Program-made: the position numbers and the translations under genes
Assembly (NCBI RefSeq): GCF_042678385.1
Contig: NZ_JBHUDY010000002.1
Coordinates: forward strand, 124,001 to 188,000
Reading direction: 5' to 3'
Source of the DNA: Sphingomonas_B tabacisoli
GTDB taxonomy: Bacteria > Pseudomonadota > Alphaproteobacteria > Sphingomonadales > Sphingomonadaceae
DNA: 64,000 nt
Shown here: one piece after another, positions 18,220 through 27,457 of the stretch
Position numbering within the stretch: position 1 is the first letter of the stretch
Layout of the letters: each line of letters opens with the position of its first letter
The notes under the pieces: generated by a model
The model's database searches: none
The model's input: the letters and a program-made list of their open reading frames with translations, nothing else
What the model was told of the DNA's origin: nothing

Positions 18220-18533
18220 TCCTCCGGCGCGATGGTCACGCGCAGGCCGTCCAGATCCTGGGTGAACGGAATCTGGCACGACAGGCGCGACTGGCCGTTG
18301 CGGTGGTCGCTTGAATCGAGCAGGTCGTTCTCATCCTCGCTCATCTTCGGCAGGTTGCCGAGCCATTCCTCGTCGACATGGACATGGCAGGTCGCGCAAC
18401 TGCAGCAGCCGCCGCACAGCGCCAGCAATTCGTCGAAGCCGTTCTCGCGGATCACTTCCATGACGGACAGGCCGACATCGCCCTCCACCGCACGCTCGCT
18501 CCCGTCACGCGTCACCACCACCAGCTTCGGCAT
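18216..18533 (-). CDS. [2Fe-2S] ferredoxin, adrenodoxin type
   Basis: 105 residues. The four cluster ligands are Cys40, Cys46, Cys49 and Cys86 (C-x5-C-x2-C ... C), in the context CGGCCSCATCHVHV and RLSCQIPF. This is the pattern of adrenodoxin/putidaredoxin-type ferredoxins, which pass electrons to cytochromes P450 or to Fe-S assembly. Two extra Cys at 43 and 44 are unusual neighbours of the cluster. No partner reductase or P450 is adjacent, so the electron acceptor is unknown. Confidence 0.94.
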   Translation of the reverse strand: MPKLVVVTRDGSERAVEGDVGLSVMEVIRENGFDELLALCGGCCSCATCHVHVDEEWLGNLPKMSEDENDLLDSSDHRNGQSRLSCQIPFTQDLDGLRVTIAPED

Positions 18534-18607
18534 TGCGTTCCCTTTCTGTTCAGCCTAGCGAGGCTTTGGGTGTCGCCATGTCGCGGCGGGACGTAAGGGT
18601 CAAGCAT

Positions 18608-19225
18608 ATGGGACTCACGGCCGATCAACTCAAAGCATCGCTGGATGCGCTGGCGAAGATCGAGCCGGTCTTCGCCGAAGCGCTCGCCCGCGCCGGTTAT
18701 CCGGAGCCGCGCATCCGCGAGCCGGGCTACGAAACGCTGCTCCGCACGATCGTCGGCCAGCAGGTCAGCGTCGCTGCGGCAAGCTCGATGTGGGCCAAGC
18801 TGGAAGCGGCGCTCGGCGACACCTCCGATCCCCAAAAACTGCTCGCGGCGACCGACGAGGAACTGCGCGCCGCCGGCCTGTCGCGGCAGAAAAGCGGCTA
18901 TGCCCGCAGCCTCGCCGCCTTGGTGACAAGCGGCGAGCTGAACCTCGACCATTTGCCCGAAGACGACGAGGAAGCGATCGAAGCGCTCACCCGGATCAAG
19001 GGCATCGGCCGCTGGTCGGCGGAAATCTACCTGCTGTTCGCCGAAGGCCGGCCCGACATCTGGCCCGCAGGCGACCTCGCGGTCATGCGCGAAGTCGGCA
19101 CGCTATTAGGTCTCGAAGAACGCCCCGACGAAAAGAAGACCCGCGAGCTCGCCGAACGCTGGCGCCCCCACCGCGGCGCCGCGGCGATCTTCGCCTGGCA
19201 CCACTACAAGATCGTTGCGATCTGA
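18608..19225 (+). CDS. DNA-3-methyladenine glycosylase II (AlkA-like, HhH-GPD)
   Basis: About 205 residues. The helix-hairpin-helix is LTRIKGIGRWSAEIYLLF, followed by the catalytic Asp in WPAGDLAVM and the C-terminal WRPHRGAAAIFAWHHYK, as in AlkA and related alkylbase glycosylases. It excises alkylated purines from DNA, leaving an abasic site. The early LLRTIVGQQVSVAAA segment is also typical. I prefer the ATG at 18608; earlier in-frame ATGs overlap the divergent ferredoxin promoter region. It lacks the N-terminal domain of E. coli AlkA, as the short alphaproteobacterial forms do. Confidence 0.9.
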   Translation: MGLTADQLKASLDALAKIEPVFAEALARAGYPEPRIREPGYETLLRTIVGQQVSVAAASSMWAKLEAALGDTSDPQKLLAATDEELRAAGLSRQKSGYARSLAALVTSGELNLDHLPEDDEEAIEALTRIKGIGRWSAEIYLLFAEGRPDIWPAGDLAVMREVGTLLGLEERPDEKKTRELAERWRPHRGAAAIFAWHHYKIVAI

Positions 19226-19851
19226 GCGGCGCCGGAACTCGGGGGACGCACGGAAGCCCGGCCTTAAGTTCACAAACTTCCAGGGGTGAGCCGTCTTTTT
19301 CGTGAACTTATGCGGGATTGCCCTTTATTTACAGGTGCTTGGCGGAAAATAGAACATGGGGAACCGTGGAGATTCCGCGACGAATGGTGAGCGACGGGCA
19401 AAAGATGGGATCGGGTCAAGGCGAGGCTGGGTCATCCAGCAGCATATGCCTCAGCGCCGGGGGTGTAGGACAGCATTGCATTCGCCTGCCCGGGAATGAC
19501 GAAACAGTGGCGCGAATGTCCGCTAAGGGTGGGAAAGCGGACGTGTGCCCCTCTCCCGCTTGCGGGAGAGGGCGACTCGCGCCTGCGGGCGCGAGCGGGG
19601 TGAGGGCCCTTGGTTCGGTCCTCGATACAGGCCCGCACCCTCCCAAGCCTGACGGCTTGGGCCCAGTGTCAGGCCGGTCATGCCCCCGGCATGACCTAAA
19701 CAGCGCGGGGCGCTGTTTACCTGACACTCTCTCCCGCGAGCGGGAGAGGGGCTTATGTCCGCTATGGGTCGAAAGCGGACATTGCTTGTTCCGGACAATC
19801 CTGAATTGCGAACAACGGACCGCCGAGCGCTCGCCCGGCGGTCCGCATTGG
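19226..19851. repeat. 626-base intergenic patch packed with palindromic repeats
   Basis: No gene is supported here. At 19266-19309 an 8-bp inverted pair (AAGTTCAC/GTGAACTT) encloses a T-run. From 19516 to 19793 there is a composite of hairpins: CTCTCCCGC/GCGGGAGAG (19551-19570 and again 19728-19747), CTCGCGCC/GGGCGCGAG, CCCAAGCC/GGCTTGGG, a long-range GTGTCAGG/CCTGACAC pair and AACAGCGC/GCGCTGTT. Both edges carry a TGTCCGCT/AAGCGGACA-type stem. A further 9-bp hairpin (19817-19845) directly follows the nidogen-type gene and may end its transcript. Such hairpins recur elsewhere in this window. Confidence 0.8.
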
Positions 19852-20700
19852 TCAAGCAAGCACCGCCTTCTGCCCACCCCGCCGCCGCGCGGTCGCGCCG
19901 GCTAGGGCGAAGCCGCCGATCATCATCGCCCAGGTGGCCGGTTCGGGCACGCCCGCGGGCGGCGGGGCGACGTTGCCGCCGCGCACGTTGAACACATAGC
20001 GGCCGGCCAGGCCGACATTGCTGTTCTGCGCCAGCGCGTTCGGGCCGCCGTCGAGGAAGGCGCCGTTCACGCGCGATCCGGCGAACTCGAAGAAGGTGCC
20101 CGGCTGGTTGCCGGTGCCGGCGTTATAGCCCGCCGCCGCGCTGTTGCCGCCCAGGCCGTTGCGGCCGCCGCTGCTGCTCGCCGAGCCGGTCTCCCACTGG
20201 ATTTTGTCGTAGTTCAGCACGATGTCGAAATTGCCCGCGCCAGTCTCGCCGCGGTCGACCAGCAGAATCTGGAAGCTGTTGCGCTTGTCGTCGGTCGATC
20301 CGCCGAACACGCCCACATTGTTCCAGGTCACGCCGAACGCCGAACGGCCATTGAACAGGCCGGTGCCATAACCGATCGTGCCGCCCCGGCCGGTGTCGGC
20401 ATCGGCATAGAAAGCGGCGATGATCGGCTGGCCCGTGTAACCGGCGCCCAGGCCGACCGGATTATAGCCCGACTGGCCCGAGTTAAACGTCAGATATCCA
20501 TTGCTGCTGATGAACGCGCTGGTCTTCGCATTGCCGAAATAATTGGCGGAGAAGCCGAGGTTCACCGGCCCTGCAAAGAAGTCGTCGCCGGTCTGCAGCG
20601 TGGTGCTGCTGAAGCCGGTGACCACGGCCGCCGAGGCCGGCGCGAAAGAGGCGGTGGCCGCCGCCGAAAGGAACGCAACGGCAAGTACAGTCTTGAACAT
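19852..20700 (-). CDS. nidogen-like (NIDO) domain protein with PEPxxWA-CTERM tail
   Basis: 282 residues. A signal peptide (MFKTVLAVAFLSAAATASFAPASAA) is followed by a NIDO-type extracellular domain: SNGYLTFNSG, IAAFYADADTGRGG, FGVTWNNVGVF, RNSFQILLVDRGE and NFDIVLNYDKIQWETG. A Gly/Asn-rich stretch follows, ending in VPEPATWAMMIGGFALAGATARRR, the exosortase sorting tail. Likely a surface or matrix adhesion protein. The AGGGGTG ribosome site precedes the ATG. A hairpin-rich region follows. Confidence 0.9.
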   Translation of the reverse strand: MFKTVLAVAFLSAAATASFAPASAAVVTGFSSTTLQTGDDFFAGPVNLGFSANYFGNAKTSAFISSNGYLTFNSGQSGYNPVGLGAGYTGQPIIAAFYADADTGRGGTIGYGTGLFNGRSAFGVTWNNVGVFGGSTDDKRNSFQILLVDRGETGAGNFDIVLNYDKIQWETGSASSSGGRNGLGGNSAAAGYNAGTGNQPGTFFEFAGSRVNGAFLDGGPNALAQNSNVGLAGRYVFNVRGGNVAPPPAGVPEPATWAMMIGGFALAGATARRRGGQKAVLA

Positions 20701-20931
20701 GAAACACCCCTGAGTAGGTCGCCGCCGGTGTGTCCGAGCGGCACGTTTGGATTGGACCCGCCCGGCTTTGCGCCGCTTGGGTCGCGTGCCGGCTGAAAGA
20801 TTCCTGTTGGAAAGAGAACGGGTTGCGCGACGAAAATGCGTTGCGCTTCGATGAAGTTAAAGCGGCGGTAACCGCTGGCCCGATCCGGGACAGGTCTTGG
20901 CAGGGCGGCGGCAGCGCCTAAAGCGAGAGCC

Positions 20932-22857
20932 ATGACTCAGCCTCCCGAAGTGCCGCTGATCGAGCGCGCCAAACTGTTCGGCAACCCGCAAAAGGCCCAG
21001 GGCAAGATCAGCCCCGACGGGCGCTGGCTGTCGTGGCTGGCCCCGCGCGACGGCGTGCTGAACCTGTGGCTCGCGCCGGCCTCCGATCCGTCCGACGCGC
21101 GGCCGATGACGGCGGAAAAGGCGCGGCCGATCGGGCAATATCTGTGGGCGCCGGACTCCAGCGCGCTGCTTTATGTGCAGGATAAGGCGGGCGACGAGAA
21201 TTTCCTGCTGTACCGCGTCGATATCGCCAGCGGTGCCGATGCCTGCCTGACGCCGTTCGAGAACACGCGTGTCGTGATCGTCGGCACGTCGGTGACGAAG
21301 CGCGGCGAAATCCTGGTCGGCCTCAACAATCGCGATCCGCAATGGCACGACGTGAATCGGCTGGACCTAGCGACGGGCGAACTGACCGAAGTGATGCGCG
21401 GCGACGGCTATGCCGGTTTCCTCGCCGACGATTCGCTGGCGCTCAGGATCGCGCTGGTGCCGAACGCCGAAGGCGGCATGGATTTCTTCCGGGTCGAGCA
21501 AGGCAAGGTCACCGCCGAGCCGTTCGCGGCGACGACGTTGGAGGATGCGCTGACCACCCAGCCCGCCGGCTTCACCACCGACGGCGCGACGCTCTACTGG
21601 GTGGACAGCCGCGGCCGCGACACCGCTGCGTTGATCGCCGAGGATATGGCGAGTGGTGCCCGCGAGGTGATCGCAGAGGATGCCCGCGCGGACATCCTGC
21701 GCGTCCTCGCCCATCCGCTGACCGGTCGCGTCGAGGCCTATTCGGTCAATTATCTGACGCGCGAATGGGTGGCGCTCGATGCCGCCATCGGCGCAACGCT
21801 CGACCGGCTGAAGGCGCTGCTGAAGGGCGACATCGAAATCACGTCGCGCACCGACGACGATCGCCGCTGGACCGTGGCCGTGGACCCGGTCGTCGGCCCG
21901 CCCGCCGTCTATCTCTACGACCGCAACAAGGACGAACTCGACCTGTTCTACGTGTCGCGGCCGGAGCTGGAGCATGCGCCTCTAGTGCCGATGCACGCGG
22001 TCGAGATCCCGGCGCGCGACGGGCTGGCGCTGGTCTCCTATCTGTCGCTGCCTTACATGGCGGACGTGAAGCGCACCGGCATTCCGGACGCGCCGCTGCC
22101 GATGGTGCTGCTGGTGCATGGCGGGCCGTGGGCGCGCGACCAGCACGGCTACAACCCCTATCACCAATGGCTCGCCAATCGCGGCTATGCGGTGCTTGCG
22201 GTCAACTTTCGCGGCTCGACCGGCTTCGGCAAAAGCTTCATCGCCGCCGGCGACCTCGAATGGGGCGCGAAGATGCACGAGGACCTGATCGACGCGGTCG
22301 AATGGGCGGTGGAACGCGGCATCGCCCGGCGCGACAGGATTGCGATCATGGGAGGCTCCTATGGCGGCTATGCGACGCTCGCGGGCCTCGCCTTCACGCC
22401 CGAAGTGTTCGCGTGTGGCGTCGACATCGTGGGCCCGTCCAACCTCGAAACGCTCCTCCAGACGATCCCGCCTTATTGGAAGCCGGTCGTGCAGCAATTC
22501 CACCGCCGCATGGGCAATCCGGAAACGCCGGAGGGGCTGGCGCTGCTGAAGGAGCGCTCGCCGCTCCACAAGGCGGACCGCATCCGGCGGCCGCTGCTGA
22601 TCGGCCAGGGCGCGAACGACCCGCGCGTCAAGCAGGCGGAATCGGACCAGATCGTCGCGGCGATGCGGGAGCGGAGCATTCCGGTCACTTATGTGTTGTT
22701 CCCGGACGAGGGGCACGGCTTCGCGAGACCGGAGAACAATATCGCGTTCAACGCAATCACCGAGGAGTTTCTGGCGGCCAATCTCGGCGGCCGCTGCGAG
22801 CCGGCCGGCGACACGCTCGCCGCTTCGACCGCGCAATTCCTCGCCAAAGCGCAGTAA
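20932..22857 (+). CDS. S9 family prolyl oligopeptidase-type peptidase
   Basis: 641 residues with no signal peptide. An N-terminal beta-propeller (about 20-360) precedes an alpha/beta hydrolase domain. The catalytic triad is visible: Ser476 in GGSYGGYA, Asp563 in GANDPRVKQ and His595 in DEGHGFARPEN. The oxyanion region is HGGPWARDQ. This arrangement fits dipeptidyl/acylaminoacyl peptidases of family S9C, which cleave short peptides. Monocistronic; the next gene starts 63 bases downstream. Confidence 0.93.
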   Translation: MTQPPEVPLIERAKLFGNPQKAQGKISPDGRWLSWLAPRDGVLNLWLAPASDPSDARPMTAEKARPIGQYLWAPDSSALLYVQDKAGDENFLLYRVDIASGADACLTPFENTRVVIVGTSVTKRGEILVGLNNRDPQWHDVNRLDLATGELTEVMRGDGYAGFLADDSLALRIALVPNAEGGMDFFRVEQGKVTAEPFAATTLEDALTTQPAGFTTDGATLYWVDSRGRDTAALIAEDMASGAREVIAEDARADILRVLAHPLTGRVEAYSVNYLTREWVALDAAIGATLDRLKALLKGDIEITSRTDDDRRWTVAVDPVVGPPAVYLYDRNKDELDLFYVSRPELEHAPLVPMHAVEIPARDGLALVSYLSLPYMADVKRTGIPDAPLPMVLLVHGGPWARDQHGYNPYHQWLANRGYAVLAVNFRGSTGFGKSFIAAGDLEWGAKMHEDLIDAVEWAVERGIARRDRIAIMGGSYGGYATLAGLAFTPEVFACGVDIVGPSNLETLLQTIPPYWKPVVQQFHRRMGNPETPEGLALLKERSPLHKADRIRRPLLIGQGANDPRVKQAESDQIVAAMRERSIPVTYVLFPDEGHGFARPENNIAFNAITEEFLAANLGGRCEPAGDTLAASTAQFLAKAQ

Positions 22858-22919
22858 CCCTGAATCTGTTGGTAACCGGTCGCGCCCGCCGCTAAGGGCG
22901 CGCCAAAGAAGGTGCGCGC

Positions 22920-24260
22920 ATGAAAATCACGATGATCGGATCGGGCTATGTCGGGCTCGTCTCCGGAGCCTGTTTCTCGGATTTCGGCCATGACGTTGTC
23001 TGCGTCGACAAGGACGAGAGCAAGATCGAGGCGCTGAAAGCCGGCCGCATGCCGATCTTCGAGCCCGGCCTCGATGCCCTTGTCGCGAACAACGTCCGGG
23101 CCGGCCGCCTGTCCTTTACCACCGACCTGCAGGCGGGCGTCGCCGGCGCGGACGCGGTGTTCATCGCGGTCGGCACCCCCTCGCGCCGCGGCGACGGCCA
23201 TGCCGACCTCTCCTATGTCTTCGCCGCCGCCAAGGAGATAGCGCAGGCCGCCGACAAGCCCTGCGTCGTTGTCACCAAGTCGACCGTGCCCGTCGGCACC
23301 GGCGACAAGGTGGAGGCGATCCTGAAGGAAACGCGCCCCAATTTCGCCTGGGCGGTGGTCTCCAACCCCGAATTCCTGCGCGAAGGCGCCGCGATCGGCG
23401 ACTTCAAGCGCCCCGACCGTATCGTCGTCGGCACCGAAGATGCGCATGCGCAAGAGGTGGTGCGCGAAGTCTACCGCCCGCTCTATCTCAACGCCGCCCC
23501 GATCCTGTTCACCGGACGGCGGACCGCCGAGCTGATCAAATATGCGGCGAACGCGTTCCTCGCGACCAAGATTAGCTTCATCAACGAACTCGCCGATCTG
23601 GCCGAGCAGGTCGGCGCCGACGTCAAGGACGTGTCGCGCGGCATCGGCCTCGACAACCGCATCGGGTCGAAGTTCCTGCACGCCGGCCCCGGCTATGGCG
23701 GCTCCTGCTTCCCCAAGGACACGCTCGCCCTGCTGAAGACCGCCGAGGATTATGGCGTGCCGCTGCGCATCGTCCATTCCACCGTCGAGGCGAACGACAA
23801 GCGCAAGGAAGCGATGGGCCACAAGGTGATCGAGGCGCTCGGCGGCTCCGCGCAGGGCAAGCGCGTTGGCCTGCTCGGCCTCACCTTCAAGCCCAACACC
23901 GACGATATGCGTGACGCGCCGTCGCTCGACATCGTCCGCGTGCTGCGCGAGGCGGGCGCCGAGATTGCCGCCCACGATCCCGAAGGCATGGAGCAGGCGC
24001 GCCTCATGCTCGGCGAGCTCGACTATAAGCAGAGCCCGTACGAAGTCGCCGAGAATGCCGACGCCCTCGTGCTCGTCACCGAATGGGACGCCTTCCGCGC
24101 GCTCGATCTGAGGCGGCTTGCCGCCACGATGCGTGCGCCCGTGCTGGTCGACCTGCGCAACGTCTACAACCCGGCCGAGGCCGAGAAGGCGGGCCTTGCC
24201 TATCACGGCGTCGGCCGCGGCGTCGCGGGCGCGGAAGCGCCGCTCGAGAAGGTCGCCTGA
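22920..24260 (+). CDS. ugd: UDP-glucose 6-dehydrogenase
   Basis: 446 residues. The NAD-binding Rossmann motif is GSGYVGLVSGACFSDFGHDV. The catalytic Cys263 sits in GPGYGGSCFPKDTLAL, with the substrate lysine in IKYAANAFLATKISF. The C-terminal domain carries GLTFKPNTDDMRDAPS. It oxidises UDP-glucose twice to UDP-glucuronate, a precursor of acidic exopolysaccharide or glycolipids; sphingomonads make glucuronic-acid glycosphingolipids. The flippase gene follows after 9 bases, supporting a polysaccharide role. GDP-mannose dehydrogenase is the alternative, less likely from the motifs. Confidence 0.92.
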   Translation: MKITMIGSGYVGLVSGACFSDFGHDVVCVDKDESKIEALKAGRMPIFEPGLDALVANNVRAGRLSFTTDLQAGVAGADAVFIAVGTPSRRGDGHADLSYVFAAAKEIAQAADKPCVVVTKSTVPVGTGDKVEAILKETRPNFAWAVVSNPEFLREGAAIGDFKRPDRIVVGTEDAHAQEVVREVYRPLYLNAAPILFTGRRTAELIKYAANAFLATKISFINELADLAEQVGADVKDVSRGIGLDNRIGSKFLHAGPGYGGSCFPKDTLALLKTAEDYGVPLRIVHSTVEANDKRKEAMGHKVIEALGGSAQGKRVGLLGLTFKPNTDDMRDAPSLDIVRVLREAGAEIAAHDPEGMEQARLMLGELDYKQSPYEVAENADALVLVTEWDAFRALDLRRLAATMRAPVLVDLRNVYNPAEAEKAGLAYHGVGRGVAGAEAPLEKVA

Positions 24261-24269
24261 CCGGCCCGA

Positions 24270-25721
24270 ATGAGCGTCAGCCGCAACGCCACCTATAACC
24301 TGCTCGGCGCGGTGCTGCCGATCCTGCTCGCGCTCGTCACTGTCCCGATCTACCTGAAGCTGGTCGGCACCGACCGCTACGGCGTGCTCGCGATCGCCTG
24401 GCTGCTGCTCGGTTATTTCGGCCTGTTCGACCTGGGGCTGGGCCGCGCCACGACCTACAGCATTGCCGCCCTGAAGGACGCGCCCGCACAGGACCGCGCT
24501 GACGTGTTCTGGACTGCGATCGTCACCAACATCATCATGGGCGCGGTCGGCGCGCTCGTCCTCTGGGCCGCCGCCGCCTTCTTCTTCGACCAGATCTTCA
24601 AGGTCGACGTACGGCTCCGCCCGGAGATCATGGCCGCTGTCCCCTGGCTCGCGCTCGCGGTGCCGATCGCGACGATGACCGGCGTGCTGACCGGGGCCTT
24701 GCAGGCGCGGGAGCGGTTCCTCGAAACCAACATGATCTCGGTCATGTCGACCAGCCTGTTCCAGATCTTCCCGATCCTGGTGGCGCTCGCCTGGGGCCCC
24801 AATCTCAGCAACCTGCTGATCGCCTCGATCGCGGCGCGGGCGGTCGCGATCGCCGTGCTCTGGTGGCGCTGCCACGTCCTTATCACGCGCGGGCAAAAGC
24901 ACCGGTTCGTGCGCTCGCAGATCAAGGAGCTGCTCGGCTATGGCAGCTGGGTGACGGTCACCGGCCTCTTCGGCCCGATTCTCGTCATCCTCGACCGCTT
25001 CGCGATTGGCGCCGTGCTCGGCGCGCGCGCGGTCACGATCTACACCGTGCCGTTTCAGCTCGCCCAGCGCATCGCGATGTTCCCGAACGCACTGGTGATG
25101 GCCGTCTTCCCGCGCCTGCCCACGGCCTCGCCCGAAGAGCGCATCATTTTAAGCGAAAAGGCGATCCGCGTGCTGCTCGCCGCGATCAGCCTGCCGATCA
25201 TGGGCGGCATCTTCATTCTCCACCCCTTTCTGGACCTATGGGTGGGCAAGGCGATCGGCGGCGAAGCGGCGGAAGTCGGCTCGCTGATCGTGCTCGGCTA
25301 TTGGGTCAACGCCTTTGCCGTCGTACCCTATAGCTGGATGCAGGGCACCGGCCGGCCGGATCTCGTCACCAAGGTGCTGCTGATCCAGATCCCGCCCTAT
25401 CTCGTGCTGCTCTATCTCGGCATGAAGCAGTTCGGCTTGATCGGCTGCGCGGCCGTGTTCGCGATCCGCAACACCGCCGATTTCCTGATGATGTGGTGGG
25501 CGGCGCGGCGCAAATTCACTCCGGCGCCGCTGATCCTGATGATGGGCGTGCCGATGCTGGCGGCGGCGATCCTGTCGGACTGGTTCGCCTATACCAATCC
25601 GATGTGGTGGCTGAGCGGACTGGTGCTGGCCGTGATCGTCGGCGCGATGTGCTGGCGGATCGCCCCGCCGGAGCTGCTCGACAAGGGCCGCCGCTTCCTG
25701 CCCGCGCGCTTCGTCGGCTAA
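24270..25721 (+). CDS. polysaccharide flippase (Wzx/MATE-like)
   Basis: 483 residues made almost entirely of hydrophobic segments, about 12-14 helices, beginning SRNATYNLLGAVLPILLALVTVPIYLKLVGTDRYGVLAIAWLLLGYFGLFDLGLGRATTYSIA, which is the signature of the polysaccharide export family. It should flip lipid-linked sugar units across the inner membrane. It is 9 bases downstream of UDP-glucose dehydrogenase, so the pair likely supplies a glucuronate-containing glycan. The substrate cannot be read. Confidence 0.88.
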   Translation: MSVSRNATYNLLGAVLPILLALVTVPIYLKLVGTDRYGVLAIAWLLLGYFGLFDLGLGRATTYSIAALKDAPAQDRADVFWTAIVTNIIMGAVGALVLWAAAAFFFDQIFKVDVRLRPEIMAAVPWLALAVPIATMTGVLTGALQARERFLETNMISVMSTSLFQIFPILVALAWGPNLSNLLIASIAARAVAIAVLWWRCHVLITRGQKHRFVRSQIKELLGYGSWVTVTGLFGPILVILDRFAIGAVLGARAVTIYTVPFQLAQRIAMFPNALVMAVFPRLPTASPEERIILSEKAIRVLLAAISLPIMGGIFILHPFLDLWVGKAIGGEAAEVGSLIVLGYWVNAFAVVPYSWMQGTGRPDLVTKVLLIQIPPYLVLLYLGMKQFGLIGCAAVFAIRNTADFLMMWWAARRKFTPAPLILMMGVPMLAAAILSDWFAYTNPMWWLSGLVLAVIVGAMCWRIAPPELLDKGRRFLPARFVG

Positions 25722-25745
25722 CTTTACTCTGATCCGATCCTCTCA

Positions 25746-25832
25746 CCGTCCATGTCGAGCGAAGTCGAGACACGCACTTTCTGATCGCAGCTCAAGGGCA
25801 GTGCGTCCCTCGACTTCGCTCGGGATGGACGG
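25746..25832. repeat. long inverted repeat, probable bidirectional terminator
   Basis: CCGTCCAT..CGAGCGAAGTCGAG..CGCAC pairs with GTGCG..CTCGACTTCGCTCG..ATGGACGG, interrupted by small mismatched bulges. It sits between the convergent flippase and maleylacetoacetate isomerase genes, where it may end both transcripts, though no U-run is obvious. Confidence 0.7.
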
Positions 25833-25859
25833 GTCTTGGACGAGACGGGCGGAAGAGCT

Positions 25860-26483
25860 TTAGGCGACTCGCTCCGGGTGGGCGGCGGCGAAAGCGGGCA
25901 GCGCCTGCAACGCCGCGTCGATCCGCACCAGCGTCGGGAACGGCGTCAGGTCCAGCTCCAGCCGCCGGGCGTTGAACATCTGCGGGACCAGGCAGATGTC
26001 GGCCAAATCGGGCGTGTCGCCGCCCAGATACAGGCCGCTGCCCTCCGCCATCCGCTCCAGCGCGGCAAAGCCCTCGCGGACCCAATGCCGATACCAGTCG
26101 TCGCGCGCTGCCTGATCGACGCCGAGCTCGTTCTTCAGATAGCCGAGCACGCGCAGGTTATTGAGCGGATGGATGTCGCAGGCGATCAGCAGCGCCTGGG
26201 CCAGCGTCTTCGCCCGTCGCGCCGGGTCCTTCGAAACGAAAGGCGGCTCGGGAAATCGCGCGTCGAGATAATCGAGGATCGCAAGCGACTGGGTCAGCTC
26301 ATGCCCGTCGATCGCCAGCGTCGGCACGAACCCTTGCGGATTGCGCGCCAGATTGTCCGCCTCCCGCTGCTTGCCTTCCAGTAGCGCGATATCGACTCGC
26401 TCATAGTCGACGCCCTTGAGGTTCAGCCCGATCCGCACGCGATAGCTGGCCGAGGAGCGGAAATAGTCGAACAGGCGGATCAT
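25860..26483 (-). CDS. maiA: maleylacetoacetate isomerase (zeta-class GST)
   Basis: 207 residues. The glutathione site carries SSASYRVRIGLNLKG (zeta-class SSx-x-x-RVR), then the substrate-facing NPQGFVPTLAIDG and QSLAILDYLD. The C-terminal helical domain has DIHPLNNLRVL. It isomerises maleylacetoacetate to fumarylacetoacetate in tyrosine and homogentisate breakdown. Its start overlaps the stop of the MTA phosphorylase gene by 4 bases, so the two are co-translated. No other homogentisate genes are nearby. Confidence 0.93.
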   Translation of the reverse strand: MIRLFDYFRSSASYRVRIGLNLKGVDYERVDIALLEGKQREADNLARNPQGFVPTLAIDGHELTQSLAILDYLDARFPEPPFVSKDPARRAKTLAQALLIACDIHPLNNLRVLGYLKNELGVDQAARDDWYRHWVREGFAALERMAEGSGLYLGGDTPDLADICLVPQMFNARRLELDLTPFPTLVRIDAALQALPAFAAAHPERVA

Positions 26484-27346
26484 CGGAGCACTCTCCCCGC
26501 AACGGCATCCAGCTTCTTGACCAACCCCGCATCGCGCGCTTCCGGCGCCGTCACGATCGCGACGTCCAGGCAGGTGTCGATCAGGCTCGGCTCGCGCGTC
26601 GGCGGCAGCAACCGTGCGAACTCCGCGACGGTGCGCCGCGCGATGCCGGCATTGGCGTGCATCACCCGCAGCACTTCGTCGACCTCCACATGGGCCTCGT
26701 CGCTGCGCCAGCAGTCATAGTCTGTGACCATGCCGACCAGCGCATAAGGCAGCTCCGCCTCGCGGGCGAGCTTGGCTTCCGGCATGCCGGTCATGCCGAT
26801 CACGTCGGCGCCCCAACCGCGGACCATATGGCTTTCAGCGCGCGTGCCGAATTGCGGTCCTTCGATCGCGACATAAGTGCCGCCTTCGGTCACCTGCGCG
26901 CCAGCCCGCGTGGCCGCTGCGGCGGCAAAGCCGGCGAGGCGCGGACACACCGGATCGGCCATCGACACATGCGCGACCAGTCCCGATCCGAAGAAGCTGC
27001 TCGCCCGCAGCTTTGTATTGTCGATGAACTGGTCGACGACGACGAAGCGGCCGGGCGGCAGCTCCTCCCGCAGCGATCCGACCGCCGAGAGTGCGATCAG
27101 GTCGGTGCAGCCGATCCGCTTCAGCGCATCGATATTGGCACGATAGTTGAGCTCGGAGGGAGAGATCGGATGCCCGCGGCCGTGGCGCGGCAGGAAGGCG
27201 AACCGCATGCCTTCAATGGTGCCGGTGAGGATCTGGTCGGACGGGCTGCCCCAGGGAGTCTCGATGGTGCGCCATTCAGCGTTTTCGAGGGCGTCGACGC
27301 CGTACAGACCGGAGCCGCCCAATACTCCGACAAACCACTCGCCCAT
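26480..27346 (-). CDS. mtnP: S-methyl-5'-thioadenosine phosphorylase
   Basis: 288 residues of the purine nucleoside phosphorylase family: GVLGGSGLYG phosphate loop, FLPRHGRGHPISPSELNYRAN, IALSAVGSLRE, and EGPQFGTRAESHM with DVIGMTGMPEAKLARE. The SAVGSLRE and TDYDCW motifs fit MTA phosphorylase. It splits methylthioadenosine into adenine and methylthioribose-1-phosphate in methionine salvage. It heads a two-gene operon with maiA, although the pathways differ, so the pairing may be only positional. A dispersed repeat lies just upstream. Confidence 0.92.
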   Translation of the reverse strand: MGEWFVGVLGGSGLYGVDALENAEWRTIETPWGSPSDQILTGTIEGMRFAFLPRHGRGHPISPSELNYRANIDALKRIGCTDLIALSAVGSLREELPPGRFVVVDQFIDNTKLRASSFFGSGLVAHVSMADPVCPRLAGFAAAAATRAGAQVTEGGTYVAIEGPQFGTRAESHMVRGWGADVIGMTGMPEAKLAREAELPYALVGMVTDYDCWRSDEAHVEVDEVLRVMHANAGIARRTVAEFARLLPPTREPSLIDTCLDVAIVTAPEARDAGLVKKLDAVAGRVLR

Positions 27347-27356
27347 CTCTCACTCC

Positions 27357-27448
27357 GGTTTGGGCTGAGCTTGTCGAAGCCCTCCCTTCTTGTTTCTCGC
27401 AGTCAGTAAGAGGGAAGGGAGGCCTTCGACAAGCTTAGGCCAAACCTG
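27357..27448. repeat. dispersed inverted repeat, copy R1
   Basis: Arms GGTTTGGGCTGAGCTTGTCG..AAGCCCTCCCTT and its mirrored complement ending AGGCCAAACC form a stem of about 30 bp with a few mismatches around an A/T-richer 25-base loop. The same unit occurs at 31498-31587 and 33844-33931. It separates the cytochrome gene end from the mtnP start. Confidence 0.85.
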
Positions 27449-27457
27449 GAGGAGGAC

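Noticed and set aside
19318..19905. Open frames running through the repeat patch
   Set aside because: The frame is made of hairpin repeats, so lack of stops reflects repeat composition.
22689..24902. Minus-strand open frame opposite ugd and the flippase
   Set aside because: Antisense shadow of two well-supported genes; no ribosome site or motifs.
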